Shown: piece by piece, positions 34,394 to 43,119 of the stretch | Layout: the number at the start of each line of letters is the position of its first letter | How positions within the stretch are numbered: the first letter of the stretch is position 1 | Assembly: GCA_903851385.1 (NCBI GenBank) | Contig: CAINOC010000001.1 | Span: 1-52,239 of the forward strand | Length of the DNA: 52,239 nucleotides | Origin: an uncultured Chlorobiaceae bacterium | Lineage (GTDB): Bacteria; Bacteroidota; Chlorobiia; Chlorobiales; Chlorobiaceae | Direction of reading: 5' to 3' | Made by a program: the position numbers and the translations under genes | The notes under the pieces: model-generated | Told to the model about the DNA's origin: nothing | Seen by the model: the letters and a program-made list of their open reading frames with translations, nothing else | Database searches by the model: none

Positions 34394-36246
34394 AGATGAT
34401 CGCCGGTGAAGAGGGCTGGCCTTAAGCCTCGGACTGAATTTGCGATGTAGATGTTGTCGGCGAAGAGGAGGTCCGGGAGGGTTATGAGTTTTTCGGAAGC
34501 GTAGGGGCGGGTGGCAAGAAAGTATTGGCGAAAAATACCGTTCAAAAGCCCGCAACTCACTGGCGGAGTATAGAAATATCGGTTTTTACGGATAAAAAGA
34601 TTGCTGATTGCCCCTTCCGTTACCTCTCCACGCTCATTGAGAAAAAGGACTTCATCATACCCATTTTCACGGGCTAAACTATAGTAACGGTCATAAAGAG
34701 CCCTCTCCGTTGTTTTGTGATAAAGTGAGGGCGTCGATGAGTCAGTTCTGTGGGTGGCAAGAGAGAGGCGAACTGGTGCGCCTGAATTATCTACCTCTGC
34801 CAGGTGACAGTTGGTAGAAAATGTTCCCTGAAATGAAAGGGTAAGCTTCAGTTTGAAGCGATGGCCTTTTCGACGCAACTCCTCTTCAAGCTGACTCAGG
34901 ATCTGCATTGCTGATGCATGGTCATAAGGGTACTCCAATGCCCGGGCTGATGATGCAAGACGGTCAAGATGCTCCTCAAGCCAGAGATAACTTCCAGCCC
35001 AGAGAATGCTTTCAAACAGTTCAACATGCGAAGTGCCGGCCTTCGTAAGAATTTTCGCCTTAAGCAGGCACTCCTGATACTCTTCTTGTGGATCAGAATC
35101 CCATACTACGCCACTTCCTGAACCATAGAGCCCTTCCTCTCCAGATAACTCAACCGTCCTGATAGCCACGTTAAAGACCATATCGCTCTCAGGCGTGATA
35201 AAACCGATGGCCCCGGTATAAACCCCTCTAGGCGCTGTTTCAAGGGCCTGGATGAGTTGCATTGCCTTTATTTTTGGAGCTCCCGTTATCGAACCGGAAG
35301 GATAAAGCGCTTTGAACAAATCATACAACCCGATATTTTCTCTCGCTTCACCTCGGATTGTTGAAACCATCTGATGAAGAGTCGGATAGGTTTCAGTTGC
35401 GAACAGCTCCTGCGTTACGATCGATCCCGGGCGACATATCCTTCCAAGATCATTGCGCAAGAGATCAACAATCATTAGATTTTCAGCAAGGTTTTTTTTG
35501 CATTGCGTAAGACCCTCTCTCAAACACGTGTCCTCTTCTGCATTGCTTCCTCGCGGAGCAGTTCCCTTCATCGGCATGGTTTCAATAACCATTCCGCGTT
35601 TTCTAAAGAAAAGCTCAGGCGAAAAAGAAAGAATGGTGCGGTCACCGCTGTTAATGAAGGCTCTGTATGATAAGGGTTGCGCACCCCTCAATACACCAAA
35701 AAGAGCTGAGGAATTGCCTTTGAATTTGAACCTGTTACGCCCTGTAAAGTTGACCTGATAAACGTTGCCTGCGGCAATTTCATTTCTAATCGCCCTTATC
35801 TTCTCTCCATACTTGTCTTTGGAAAGGTTGAACGATACTGCGCCAAGGGCAACCGATACATGTTCAGAAAACAGCTCTTCGACCACCCTTTCTGAAACAT
35901 GCTCCGGTTCCCTGTACACTCCAAACCAGGCAAGCGGTGAAGGGGAATTTTTTGCACCATCAATCGAAAAAAGAGCAGGTTCAAAACCATAGCCGACCTC
36001 ATAACTCATCCATCCGGCCAGAAAATATCCTTTGGCACGTTTTTCCTCCAGGGTACGAAAGAAACCCTCCAGTTCGGTAAGAGACGAAAGCTTTACCTCC
36101 TCCACTGGATCAGAAAAAAACAGCGCTCCGCCATTAAGCCCTTTACAGAAAGCCGATTCTAACCAAAGTGAGCCGTCCCTTGTAAGGGTATCAGCGATCC
36201 TTTCAGTGATTGCCGATACCTCCATATCAGGCAGCTTCAATGACAA
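34384..36246 (-). CDS. pabB: Aminodeoxychorismate synthase component I fused to aminodeoxychorismate lyase (PabB-PabC)
   Basis: Bifunctional folate-branch enzyme of 620 residues. Residues 1 to about 400 are PabB-like: the chorismate-binding domain has MPMKGTAPRG (Lys nucleophile of the PIKGT motif), LRNDLGRI, GSITGAPK and GSGVVWDSDPQEEY. The remaining 200 residues are a PLP-dependent class IV lyase: LYHKTTERALYD (the K in HKT is the Schiff-base Lys), LNERGEVTEGAISNLF and the closing LLNGIFRQYFL. The single protein thus turns chorismate, with a PabA amidotransferase found elsewhere, into para-aminobenzoate. The start overlaps the end of the upstream ppx gene by 20 bases. Confidence 0.94.
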   Translation of the reverse strand: MSLKLPDMEVSAITERIADTLTRDGSLWLESAFCKGLNGGALFFSDPVEEVKLSSLTELEGFFRTLEEKRAKGYFLAGWMSYEVGYGFEPALFSIDGAKNSPSPLAWFGVYREPEHVSERVVEELFSEHVSVALGAVSFNLSKDKYGEKIRAIRNEIAAGNVYQVNFTGRNRFKFKGNSSALFGVLRGAQPLSYRAFINSGDRTILSFSPELFFRKRGMVIETMPMKGTAPRGSNAEEDTCLREGLTQCKKNLAENLMIVDLLRNDLGRICRPGSIVTQELFATETYPTLHQMVSTIRGEARENIGLYDLFKALYPSGSITGAPKIKAMQLIQALETAPRGVYTGAIGFITPESDMVFNVAIRTVELSGEEGLYGSGSGVVWDSDPQEEYQECLLKAKILTKAGTSHVELFESILWAGSYLWLEEHLDRLASSARALEYPYDHASAMQILSQLEEELRRKGHRFKLKLTLSFQGTFSTNCHLAEVDNSGAPVRLSLATHRTDSSTPSLYHKTTERALYDRYYSLARENGYDEVLFLNERGEVTEGAISNLFIRKNRYFYTPPVSCGLLNGIFRQYFLATRPYASEKLITLPDLLFADNIYIANSVRGLRPALFTGDHLSL

Positions 36247-37780
36247 TTGTTTTTTGAAAAACCGTTTCTATCCATGATTTCAGCTGTTCTGCTGCCCAGA
36301 TTTCAATATCGGGTTCAAAACGAGGTGTAACATGCAGGGTAATCACACTCTCTTTCACGGTAACCTGAATATTCTGGATGTTCTGCCGATGACCGCGCTC
36401 AAGTCCGTTAGCCAGACGGAGAATTCCAGAAAGTACATCGACAGCTCTTTTATGGACAGGCTTAAGCTGACTGTAGGCCAGATGCTTCTCTGAAGGGGGC
36501 GATTTTCGATGGTAGCGAGCAACATGAGCGATAATTTCAATTTCAGTAGGAGAAAAACCGCGAAGTTCGCCATTAAGGATAATATACTGACTGTGTTTGT
36601 GATGGGAAGAGATGGAAATAAAAGATCCGATGTTATGCAGAAGGGAGGCATATTCGAGAAGTTCCCGATAGGGTGCTTCAAGATGGTGAAACGGAGCCAG
36701 ACTGTCGAACAGCTTAAGGGCGAGACTGGCAACATGCTCTGCATGCTTCAGATTCCACTCACAACGACATCCAAGTTCATAAACACTCTCTTTGCGGATA
36801 TCAAGCTCATGCCCCTGTTCAATGGAAGGATTAACCCGATCTTTCAGATAGTGAAGTACCATGCCCTCCCGCAGGGCATAATCTGACACAACGATTTCTT
36901 TGAGATTGAAAACCCTGAAAATCATATCGACAAGAATCAGTCCAGGCACAATCAAATCGACTCTGTTTGCATCAAGACCGGTAAATTTCCTGCGTTCAAG
37001 AGAGTCAAGAGTAATCATTGCCATGTAAAGAGCCTGAAACTCTTTTCGGGTAAAGACGCTATTATTGAGTGACGCTTTGTTCGGTCGGCCATGCATCGAT
37101 CCTACCATGCGGGCGATATTCTGAGCCGTCCCGGAGGAAGCTATAGCGCGGACGACTTTCAGCTTTGAGGCTTTAGCGACAGCAGAAACCATCTCTGCCG
37201 AAAAGAACTGTTCAAGCATCTTGATATCAGAAGGGGCAATCGGATCTGTATAAACGAACCGTTCATACATTCTGGCAACGCCTATTTTGCGACTCTCAAG
37301 AAGTTGTACTCCCTTATTATTTGCAATAATAAACTCGACCGACCCACCACCAATATCAAAAAGAAGATCAAACGTTGTACCTATCTTGACAGCTTTACGA
37401 ACTCCGTAATAGATGAACTCCGCCTCTTCCCGCCCTGATATAACTCTGACTTTAAGACCGGTTTCATCCCGAATCCTCCGAAGAAAATCCAGCCTGTTTT
37501 TGGCTTCACGGATAGCACTTGTCGCAAATGCAATAACATTTTCCGGTGCAACGCCATGATGAGCGGCAAGAACAAGAAAGTTCTTTAATGCCGCAATACC
37601 CGACTGCATCGCTTCTTCATCAAGCATTTTCGTCGAAATACTGCCTCGACCAATGCAAATCATATTTTTTACACGGTCAATCTCAACAATTCCCTTACCC
37701 CTGCTCTCTTCTACAATAATCATGTGGAATGAGTTGGTGCCGAGGTCAATAGCAGCTACTCTTAATTTCTCAGTTGTCAT
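36227..37780 (-). CDS. ppx: Exopolyphosphatase / guanosine pentaphosphate phosphatase (Ppx/GppA)
   Basis: 517 residues from the ATG at 37780 (the frame runs open to a TTG at 37807). The N-terminal actin-like ATPase fold shows AAIDLGTNSFHM and LFDIGGGSVEF, the phosphate loops of the family, then a C-terminal HD-like domain (EYASLLHNIGSFISISSHHKHSQYIIL). The N-terminal TNSFHM and the long C-terminal domain fit Ppx/GppA enzymes that degrade polyphosphate or pppGpp; which activity dominates is not decided by sequence. It overlaps pabB-pabC by 20 bases and they are probably one transcript. Confidence 0.92.
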   Translation of the reverse strand: MTTEKLRVAAIDLGTNSFHMIIVEESRGKGIVEIDRVKNMICIGRGSISTKMLDEEAMQSGIAALKNFLVLAAHHGVAPENVIAFATSAIREAKNRLDFLRRIRDETGLKVRVISGREEAEFIYYGVRKAVKIGTTFDLLFDIGGGSVEFIIANNKGVQLLESRKIGVARMYERFVYTDPIAPSDIKMLEQFFSAEMVSAVAKASKLKVVRAIASSGTAQNIARMVGSMHGRPNKASLNNSVFTRKEFQALYMAMITLDSLERRKFTGLDANRVDLIVPGLILVDMIFRVFNLKEIVVSDYALREGMVLHYLKDRVNPSIEQGHELDIRKESVYELGCRCEWNLKHAEHVASLALKLFDSLAPFHHLEAPYRELLEYASLLHNIGSFISISSHHKHSQYIILNGELRGFSPTEIEIIAHVARYHRKSPPSEKHLAYSQLKPVHKRAVDVLSGILRLANGLERGHRQNIQNIQVTVKESVITLHVTPRFEPDIEIWAAEQLKSWIETVFQKTIVIEAA

Positions 37781-37968
37781 ACCAATAGTCTCAAGGCGAT
37801 TAAACAAAGCGATACAAAATACATGTTTTAAAACCGAAAAGGAAAAGCGAGGGAAACCTGCCCTTTTCTCTTACGGAGTTTTCAGTGTATATTTAGCATT
37901 GATATGAACCGATATACTGCCATTTCACCGGCATCTTTTTTTTGCTACTTGCACACTGATTGTCACCT
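37781..37968. promoter_or_regulatory. Divergent spacer between ppx and the dolichol-kinase-like gene
   Basis: 188 bases that must initiate both directions. An imperfect dyad, GAAAAG ... GGG and CCC ... CTTTTC at about 37842-37870, is visible, plus T- and A-rich stretches. No clear promoter boxes. Confidence 0.3.
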
Positions 37969-38625
37969 ATGAAAAAAATCGACCGGTTAAAACTTCGCTA
38001 CGAAGTTGCGCGAAAAACGATTCATCTCTCCTCCCTGTCAATTCCAGTGATCTACTACTTTATCAGTAGAGAAGTTGCGTTGCTTTTGCTTGTTCCGCTT
38101 TTTGCCGGGTTTTTTCTCGTTGACCTGCTCAAAAATTTTTATGGCCCGGTTTCAAAATGGTATCACAGCACTTTTGACGCTATGCTGAGAACCCATGAAC
38201 TTGAAAAAAAACCTTATCTGAACGGAGCAACCTACATTACACTGGGTGCTCTTCTCCTGGTTATTTTTTTTCCTAAAATTATTGTCATTGCAACCTTTTC
38301 CATGGTTTCCATTTCAGATACCCTTGCTGCAATTATCGGAAAAGCCTTCGGAAAACACCGGTTTGGAGAAAAAAGTATTGAAGGAAGTATTGCATTTTTT
38401 CTCTCCTCACTGGTAATTATTGCCGTTGTACCAGAGCTTAATATCGTTATCGGTCTGGTTATGGCCATTACAGCAACATTGACTGAGACTTTTTTTGTGC
38501 GCATTGGAAACTTCAAGGTGGACGATAATCTTTCCATCCCCCTGGTCAGCGCATCGATCGGCATGCTCTGTTATATGCTTTTTCTCCCTGAACAAATTCC
38601 ATTCCTCTCCATTGGCAGATAGTGG
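37969..38625 (+). CDS. Dolichol kinase / phosphatidate cytidylyltransferase-like membrane protein
   Basis: A 217-residue polytopic membrane protein of the CTP-dependent lipid kinase group (SEC59/VTE5-like, often annotated phosphatidate cytidylyltransferase). ARKTIHLSSLSIPVIYYF at the N-terminus, then AFGKHRFGEKSIEGSIAFF, with the K-S-x-E-G-S block that marks this family, and ETFF-IGNFKVDDNLSIPLV near the end. Relatives phosphorylate dolichol, phytol or other prenyl alcohols with CTP; in a chlorosome-forming organism a prenyl alcohol such as farnesol or phytol is plausible, but this is inference. The start is ATG 37969; a TTG nine bases earlier is also in frame. The stop ends near 38625, 17 bases before tsaC. 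Confidence 0.8.
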
Positions 38626-38641
38626 ACAACCGCAGCATATC

Positions 38642-39589
38642 ATGCAGACCACTCTTACCGATTCAGCTAAAGAAGCCGCCGACATCCTTAACTCTGGTGG
38701 CGTCGTTGCATTTCCCACAGAAACAGTCTATGGCCTCGGCGCCGGCATAGACAATCCTGAGGCTATCAGACAGCTCTTTCATGCAAAAGGTCGTCCGGGA
38801 GACAACCCGTTAATAGTTCATATCTACAGTCTGGAACAGCTGCCTGATGTCGCTGATGAAATAAACCAGAGTGCAAGGCTGCTGATTGAACGTTTTTTTC
38901 CAGGTCCTCTTACTCTTGTGCTGAAAAAAAATCAACGTGTACCTTATTCTGTTACCGCAGGACTCGAAACTGTCGGAGTCCGATGCCCGGCAAATACCCT
39001 TGCGCGGGAATTTCTCAGCCATTGTTCATGCGCTGTTGCTGCTCCCTCAGCAAATCTTTCAGGGCTGCCAAGCGCAACAAGCTGGGAAACGGTCTATGAG
39101 GATCTTCAGGGAAAAATCAACGCTCTCCTTCGAGGACAGCCGAGTGCTATCGGTCTTGAATCAACTATTGTAGACTGTTCCTGTTCTGTGCCGATACTGC
39201 TCAGGGCCGGTGCCATAACCCTTGAACAACTGCAGGCTGTACTTCCTGCAATCATAGTAAATGCACCCACGGATACCCGGGAAGCGCCAAAAAGTCCCGG
39301 TCTGAAATATCCGCATTATGCTCCAAAAGCATCGATTCGTCTGTTACAGACCAATGATAAGATAACCATCGGACCGTCATCGGGATATATCGGTCTTTCC
39401 GCACCTCCTGAAGGAGTTTCACTCTTCAAAATCTGCCTTGATCTTGAGGAGTACGGCCGGGAACTGTTCAGCTTTTTCCGCCACTGTGATGCTCTGGGCA
39501 TTAACGTGATTTACTGCGAACTGCCTGAAAACACTGGAATAGGCCGAGCGATCAGGGATAGACTGATAAGGGCATCGGAGAGCCATTAA
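38642..39589 (+). CDS. tsaC: L-threonylcarbamoyladenylate synthase (Sua5/YrdC type)
   Basis: Makes the threonylcarbamoyl-AMP used for t6A37 in ANN-decoding tRNAs. The product has 315 residues: a YrdC domain (GGVVAFPTETVYGLGA; KGRPGDNPLIVH; FFPGPLTLVL; PSANLSG; the late SPGLKYPHYAP linker) followed by a C-terminal Sua5 domain. The frame is open further upstream to 38495, but that part overlaps the preceding gene; ATG 38642 gives the normal N-terminus. It is downstream of the kinase-like gene and converges on the helix-hairpin-helix gene. Confidence 0.96.
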   Translation: MQTTLTDSAKEAADILNSGGVVAFPTETVYGLGAGIDNPEAIRQLFHAKGRPGDNPLIVHIYSLEQLPDVADEINQSARLLIERFFPGPLTLVLKKNQRVPYSVTAGLETVGVRCPANTLAREFLSHCSCAVAAPSANLSGLPSATSWETVYEDLQGKINALLRGQPSAIGLESTIVDCSCSVPILLRAGAITLEQLQAVLPAIIVNAPTDTREAPKSPGLKYPHYAPKASIRLLQTNDKITIGPSSGYIGLSAPPEGVSLFKICLDLEEYGRELFSFFRHCDALGINVIYCELPENTGIGRAIRDRLIRASESH

Positions 39590-39604
39590 ACTCCCTCAAT
39601 GTGC

Positions 39605-41650
39605 TCAGAATGAAAGCAAACAGCCAAGATGGAATGAACCAGGCGCGCTTGTAGCCCGCTCGTCGTTTCCGCTGCTATAAACCTCTCGATCACTATACCA
39701 GGTCACATCGTAACGCGCTGCAAGCTTCATCCGCTCCAAGACCTGCCATGAAGCGAGTATAAAAAGAGATTTCCCGCGCCCATTGAAAAGTCTGAGAGTC
39801 GAGGTCAGTGGCAGGTCATCTTCATAGGCATAGAGTGCAGCGTCATAATCATCCGTATTAAAAAGGGTAACCCGCCCTTTCAGAGTGAATGTTCCCACAT
39901 GGTAACCCGCCTGCTGATAGATCAGCCATCCAAACAATGCGGTATCCCCTGACTGATATTTATTGACAACTTTTTTCACTTCGCCCCGGCTCCTCAAATG
40001 AACCCGCCGGGAAACGTCTACATCGCAATCCAGCCTGCTTCGATTGGTGATTTTCGGCAATGCCGTCCATAGCGGAGTGCTCGAACTCCCCTGATTAGCT
40101 TGTTCTTCTTTATATTTATGCTGCAATTGCAGATTCCAGCTTACTCCTGGTGATTGCTTCCATGTCATGAATATTCTGCAATCATTCCCCTCAGAAGGGT
40201 ACAGACAATGATCATCAAGCAATGGATAGGTGAACAGGTCATAATAAGCACCAACGGAGAGCCTGTCACTTACTTTTGCTTGAATGCCGACATAGTCTCC
40301 CCATTCGTTTGAAGCGCCAACTCCCCTTTCAGCAAACGCACCAGCGAACGGTGAAAAATAATTCTCTCCATACCGCCTCAGTGAAGTAATCATTCTGACA
40401 CCATGAACAATCTCATACTCTGCGCCTGCTATCCATGAACTACCATTGGGCTTTTCTGAAAATGCCGCTTCGGCGAAAAGATTGACCTTGCCGAGGGAAG
40501 CTTCTGCCTGGATACTATAACATAGTGCTGAGTTCTGAGTGCTGAGTGCTGAGTTTTGGGGGGTGAGGATTGCGAGGGGTTGGGAATAATTGTAATAGAG
40601 GAGGGTGCCGCCAAGCTTGGCGCTTAAGAGGCCTGTTTGATACCGGTAAAGCAGATTTGCTCCTGTGACGGTTTCCGTAACATTGTCTTTTCGGCTTGTT
40701 TCAAGAGAGGTGCGATGGTTCCCCGATTCATCAAAACTGGTAATTAAGCCACTTGTTTTATTGATGACAGCATCAACATGGTTTGCCGAATAAAATGAAG
40801 TAACCTCAACATGATCAAGCTTCAGTGTCGTTGCAGCACCTTGCAGAAACCCGCTTTCGGAGCTTGAGGAGCATGCGGATAACTGCTTTGATGAAAGCCT
40901 GACACTACTTGTCGGCTCGGAACCTTTAGAAAAATATCGACTTTGTCCCATAAGCAGTCCTTCTCCAAAATTCAGCCGATAGTTACCAATAACAGCATTT
41001 TTTATCACTCCAAAATCATAGGCACGGATGCTCAGTGACGAAAAATCTGCAATATCAGGCTCTCCTATATCTTTGTCCTGAACAAAAACTGCTTCGACGT
41101 GAGGAGTAGAAAACTGCAGGCGATGATACAGTTTGTAATTATCCCCGCTGTATGCTCCGTTTATTATGCCTTTACGCTCGGTTGTTTCCCAACACAGGCG
41201 ACTATACAACGAAAGTGCTGAGTTCTGAGTGCTGAGTGCTGAGGATGGAGGGTTGGGGGTTGAATTTAGGAGAATATAGGGAGCAATGGCGGTAACTTTA
41301 TTTTTGCCAATAACGGGGTCGAGCTCCTGGAGGGAGAGGATCTGGCCTTTATCACGGCGATAAGAAAGAATGGCATGAACATCGAAGGTTGTCAGCCAGG
41401 GAAGCTGACGCAGTTCATCACCACCTGCTTCATTGAGAGAAATTCTATTTCGTCTCAAACTCTCAATCAATTCGACCAACTGCTCAAGATTTGCTTCAGA
41501 TTCTGCGCTGTCGAACAATTGCTGAAGGTCACTATCTTCAGCATGGAGAAGGGAAGGAGAAAAAAAGAGAGGTGTCAGAAATAAAAAAAACGTCATGACT
41601 GCTCGGAGTACATGACGTTTGAGAGCAATGAAAAGCTTTCTCATAACCAT
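39605..41650 (-). CDS. Helix-hairpin-helix domain outer membrane protein with in-frame heptamer insertions
   Basis: 681 residues. Signal peptide (LRAVMTFFLFLTPLFFSPSLLHA), then an N-terminal ComEA/T2SS-type helix-hairpin-helix pair (RISLNEAGGDELRQLPWL; ILSYRRDKGQILSLQELDPV). The rest is rich in alternating aromatic/polar beta-strands ending in Phe and looks like a large barrel, with its final strand FHLGCLLSF. Two stretches reading SALSTQNSALS (about residues 140 and 365) are encoded by heptamer arrays at 41214-41241 and 40524-40558. HHH-plus-barrel proteins occur in Bacteroidota and Chlorobiota with no firm role; DNA contact at the cell surface is a guess. It follows rluB by 36 bases. Confidence 0.8.
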   Translation of the reverse strand: MVMRKLFIALKRHVLRAVMTFFLFLTPLFFSPSLLHAEDSDLQQLFDSAESEANLEQLVELIESLRRNRISLNEAGGDELRQLPWLTTFDVHAILSYRRDKGQILSLQELDPVIGKNKVTAIAPYILLNSTPNPPSSALSTQNSALSLYSRLCWETTERKGIINGAYSGDNYKLYHRLQFSTPHVEAVFVQDKDIGEPDIADFSSLSIRAYDFGVIKNAVIGNYRLNFGEGLLMGQSRYFSKGSEPTSSVRLSSKQLSACSSSSESGFLQGAATTLKLDHVEVTSFYSANHVDAVINKTSGLITSFDESGNHRTSLETSRKDNVTETVTGANLLYRYQTGLLSAKLGGTLLYYNYSQPLAILTPQNSALSTQNSALCYSIQAEASLGKVNLFAEAAFSEKPNGSSWIAGAEYEIVHGVRMITSLRRYGENYFSPFAGAFAERGVGASNEWGDYVGIQAKVSDRLSVGAYYDLFTYPLLDDHCLYPSEGNDCRIFMTWKQSPGVSWNLQLQHKYKEEQANQGSSSTPLWTALPKITNRSRLDCDVDVSRRVHLRSRGEVKKVVNKYQSGDTALFGWLIYQQAGYHVGTFTLKGRVTLFNTDDYDAALYAYEDDLPLTSTLRLFNGRGKSLFILASWQVLERMKLAARYDVTWYSDREVYSSGNDERATSAPGSFHLGCLLSF
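40524..40558. repeat. Heptamer array, second site inside the helix-hairpin-helix gene
   Basis: Plus-strand units AGTGCTG, AGTTCTG, AGTGCTG, AGTGCTG, AGTTTTG (period 7), decaying into GGGGGTG and AGGATTG. On the coding strand it reads through without a stop, giving QNSALSTQNSALC. The first 29 bases are identical to the array at 41214. Confidence 0.9.
41214..41241. repeat. Heptamer array, first site inside the helix-hairpin-helix gene
   Basis: Plus-strand units AGTGCTG, AGTTCTG, AGTGCTG, AGTGCTG, then AGGATGG and AGGGTTG as decaying units. It encodes SALSTQNSALS at the junction between the HHH region and the barrel. Same sequence, orientation and reading frame as the array at 40524. Confidence 0.9.
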
Positions 41651-41686
41651 TCAGGGTTTTGTGCGTTAACAAAACCGGAGGATGGC

Positions 41687-42430
41687 TTATAGGCTTTCCG
41701 TCAACTTATAGAGTTCCTGAACCTCATTCCGGCTCAGATACCGCCATTCGCCCCGCCGGAGTTCTCCAGCCTGCAGACCTGCATATGCAACTCTTTCAAG
41801 CCGTTTAACCTCAAAACCGAGGGTTTCGAACATTCTTCTGACCTGATGATTCTTTCCTTCATGAATGCTCAGTAATACCTGCATACCTTCGTCGAGTATT
41901 TTTGCCCTGCAGGGACTAACCTTTTCCCCGGTGTCTTTCAAACGCATCCCCCCTGTAAGTTGCTGCAGGAGATTTGGCGTAAATTTCTCATTAAGCACAG
42001 CAATATACTCTTTTTTTACATTAGACGAAGGATGCATCAGTTTATGTGCAAGTATCCCGTCATTGGTTAACAAAATAACTCCGGTAGTTTTTCTATCCAG
42101 CCGGCCTACGGGAAAAACCCGTTCCTTGACATCAATAAAATCCAGCACCATTTCCCGGTTTTTTTCGTCACTGTTCGTGGTAATAACGTTTCTGGGTTTG
42201 TTCAACAAGATATAGACCTTCCTGGCTTCTGGCTGAGCGAACCTCTCTCCATCGACAATAACCTCATCCCTGGAAGGATTAATCATTATCCCCGGCGTTG
42301 TAATCACTGTACCGTTAACCATCACCCGCCCGTCCAGCACAAGCTGGTCGGCTGCCCTTCGTGATGCTATGCCGCATGATGCCAGAAACCTGTTGATTCT
42401 GACGTCATCACTTTTACTGCTGTTTTTCAT
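41687..42430 (-). CDS. rluB: Large-ribosomal-subunit pseudouridine synthase (RsuA/RluB family)
   Basis: 247 residues: an N-terminal S4 RNA-binding domain (RINRFLASCGIASRRAADQLV) and an RsuA-type catalytic domain with VGRLDRKTTGVILLTNDG, where the Asp of RLD is the nucleophile. RsuA targets 16S and RluB 23S rRNA; RluB-type is favoured because it is next to scpB, a frequent arrangement, but the site is not proved. Its ATG overlaps the scpB stop in ATGA-type fashion (four bases, 42427-42430), so translation is coupled. Confidence 0.93.
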   Translation of the reverse strand: MKNSSKSDDVRINRFLASCGIASRRAADQLVLDGRVMVNGTVITTPGIMINPSRDEVIVDGERFAQPEARKVYILLNKPRNVITTNSDEKNREMVLDFIDVKERVFPVGRLDRKTTGVILLTNDGILAHKLMHPSSNVKKEYIAVLNEKFTPNLLQQLTGGMRLKDTGEKVSPCRAKILDEGMQVLLSIHEGKNHQVRRMFETLGFEVKRLERVAYAGLQAGELRRGEWRYLSRNEVQELYKLTESL

Positions 42431-43056
42431 TCTCTTGTATCGATTCCTCTTGATAGTTCACTAGTAATGGTCTCTCTGTTGTCATCCTGCCGGGTCAGGT
42501 ACTCCTGCTCTTCATGCTCCTGAAGAATTTCCTTTATTTCGCGAAGTTTTGGGAGGTCTTTTAATGACGATAAGTGAAAGAGATCCAAAAATTCCTTTGT
42601 GGTTCCATACTGCAGGGGCTTACCGGGAGAATCCGCCCTGCCTCTAACCTCTATGAAGCCGCGAAGCAGAAGCCTGTCGATAGCATAATCAGGGCTCACG
42701 CCTCGAATCTGCTGAATCTCCCCCCGGGTAACAGGCTGATTATAGGCAATAACGGCAAGAACTTCAAGTATAGACTGTGAAAGCCTTCGGCGGATGTTAG
42801 GGGCAAGAAGTTTTTTAAGGATGTCACTGAATTCCGGTCTGGAAAGAAAACGGTAACCACCGGCAATCCGGTGAATATGAAACGTCCTTCCGGTTTCGGC
42901 GTACTCGGCATTGAGTTTCTCAATAATTGACTGAAACTCAGCGGAATCAAGATCCCTGCCGGTAACCTGCCGGATCGTCTGGAGGGTAACAGCTTCTTCA
43001 GAAGCAAAAATAACAGCCTCTATATCTTGCTGCAATTGTAAGTCCTCTTTCTGCAC
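42427..43056 (-). CDS. scpB: Segregation and condensation protein B
   Basis: 209-residue dimeric winged-helix partner of the SMC complex: AVIFASEEAVTLQTI at the N-terminus, GGYRFLSRPEF, and the signature block RRLSQSILEVLAVIAYNQPVTR. The start is a GTG at 43056. ScpB is usually preceded by scpA, but here the upstream neighbour is hisA; scpA is not in the window. smc lies 10-14 kb away on the other strand. Confidence 0.95.
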   Translation of the reverse strand: MQKEDLQLQQDIEAVIFASEEAVTLQTIRQVTGRDLDSAEFQSIIEKLNAEYAETGRTFHIHRIAGGYRFLSRPEFSDILKKLLAPNIRRRLSQSILEVLAVIAYNQPVTRGEIQQIRGVSPDYAIDRLLLRGFIEVRGRADSPGKPLQYGTTKEFLDLFHLSSLKDLPKLREIKEILQEHEEQEYLTRQDDNRETITSELSRGIDTRE

Positions 43057-43119
43057 ATGCTTCTTTTAGATGTTAAAGAAGAGGATTCCAGACCGCACCC
43101 CAGGGTAAAAGAAGGGAGA

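Noticed and set aside
40524..41241. Heptamer arrays as a possible CRISPR
   Set aside because: The units are 7 bases long with no spacers; this is a simple tandem repeat, not a CRISPR array.
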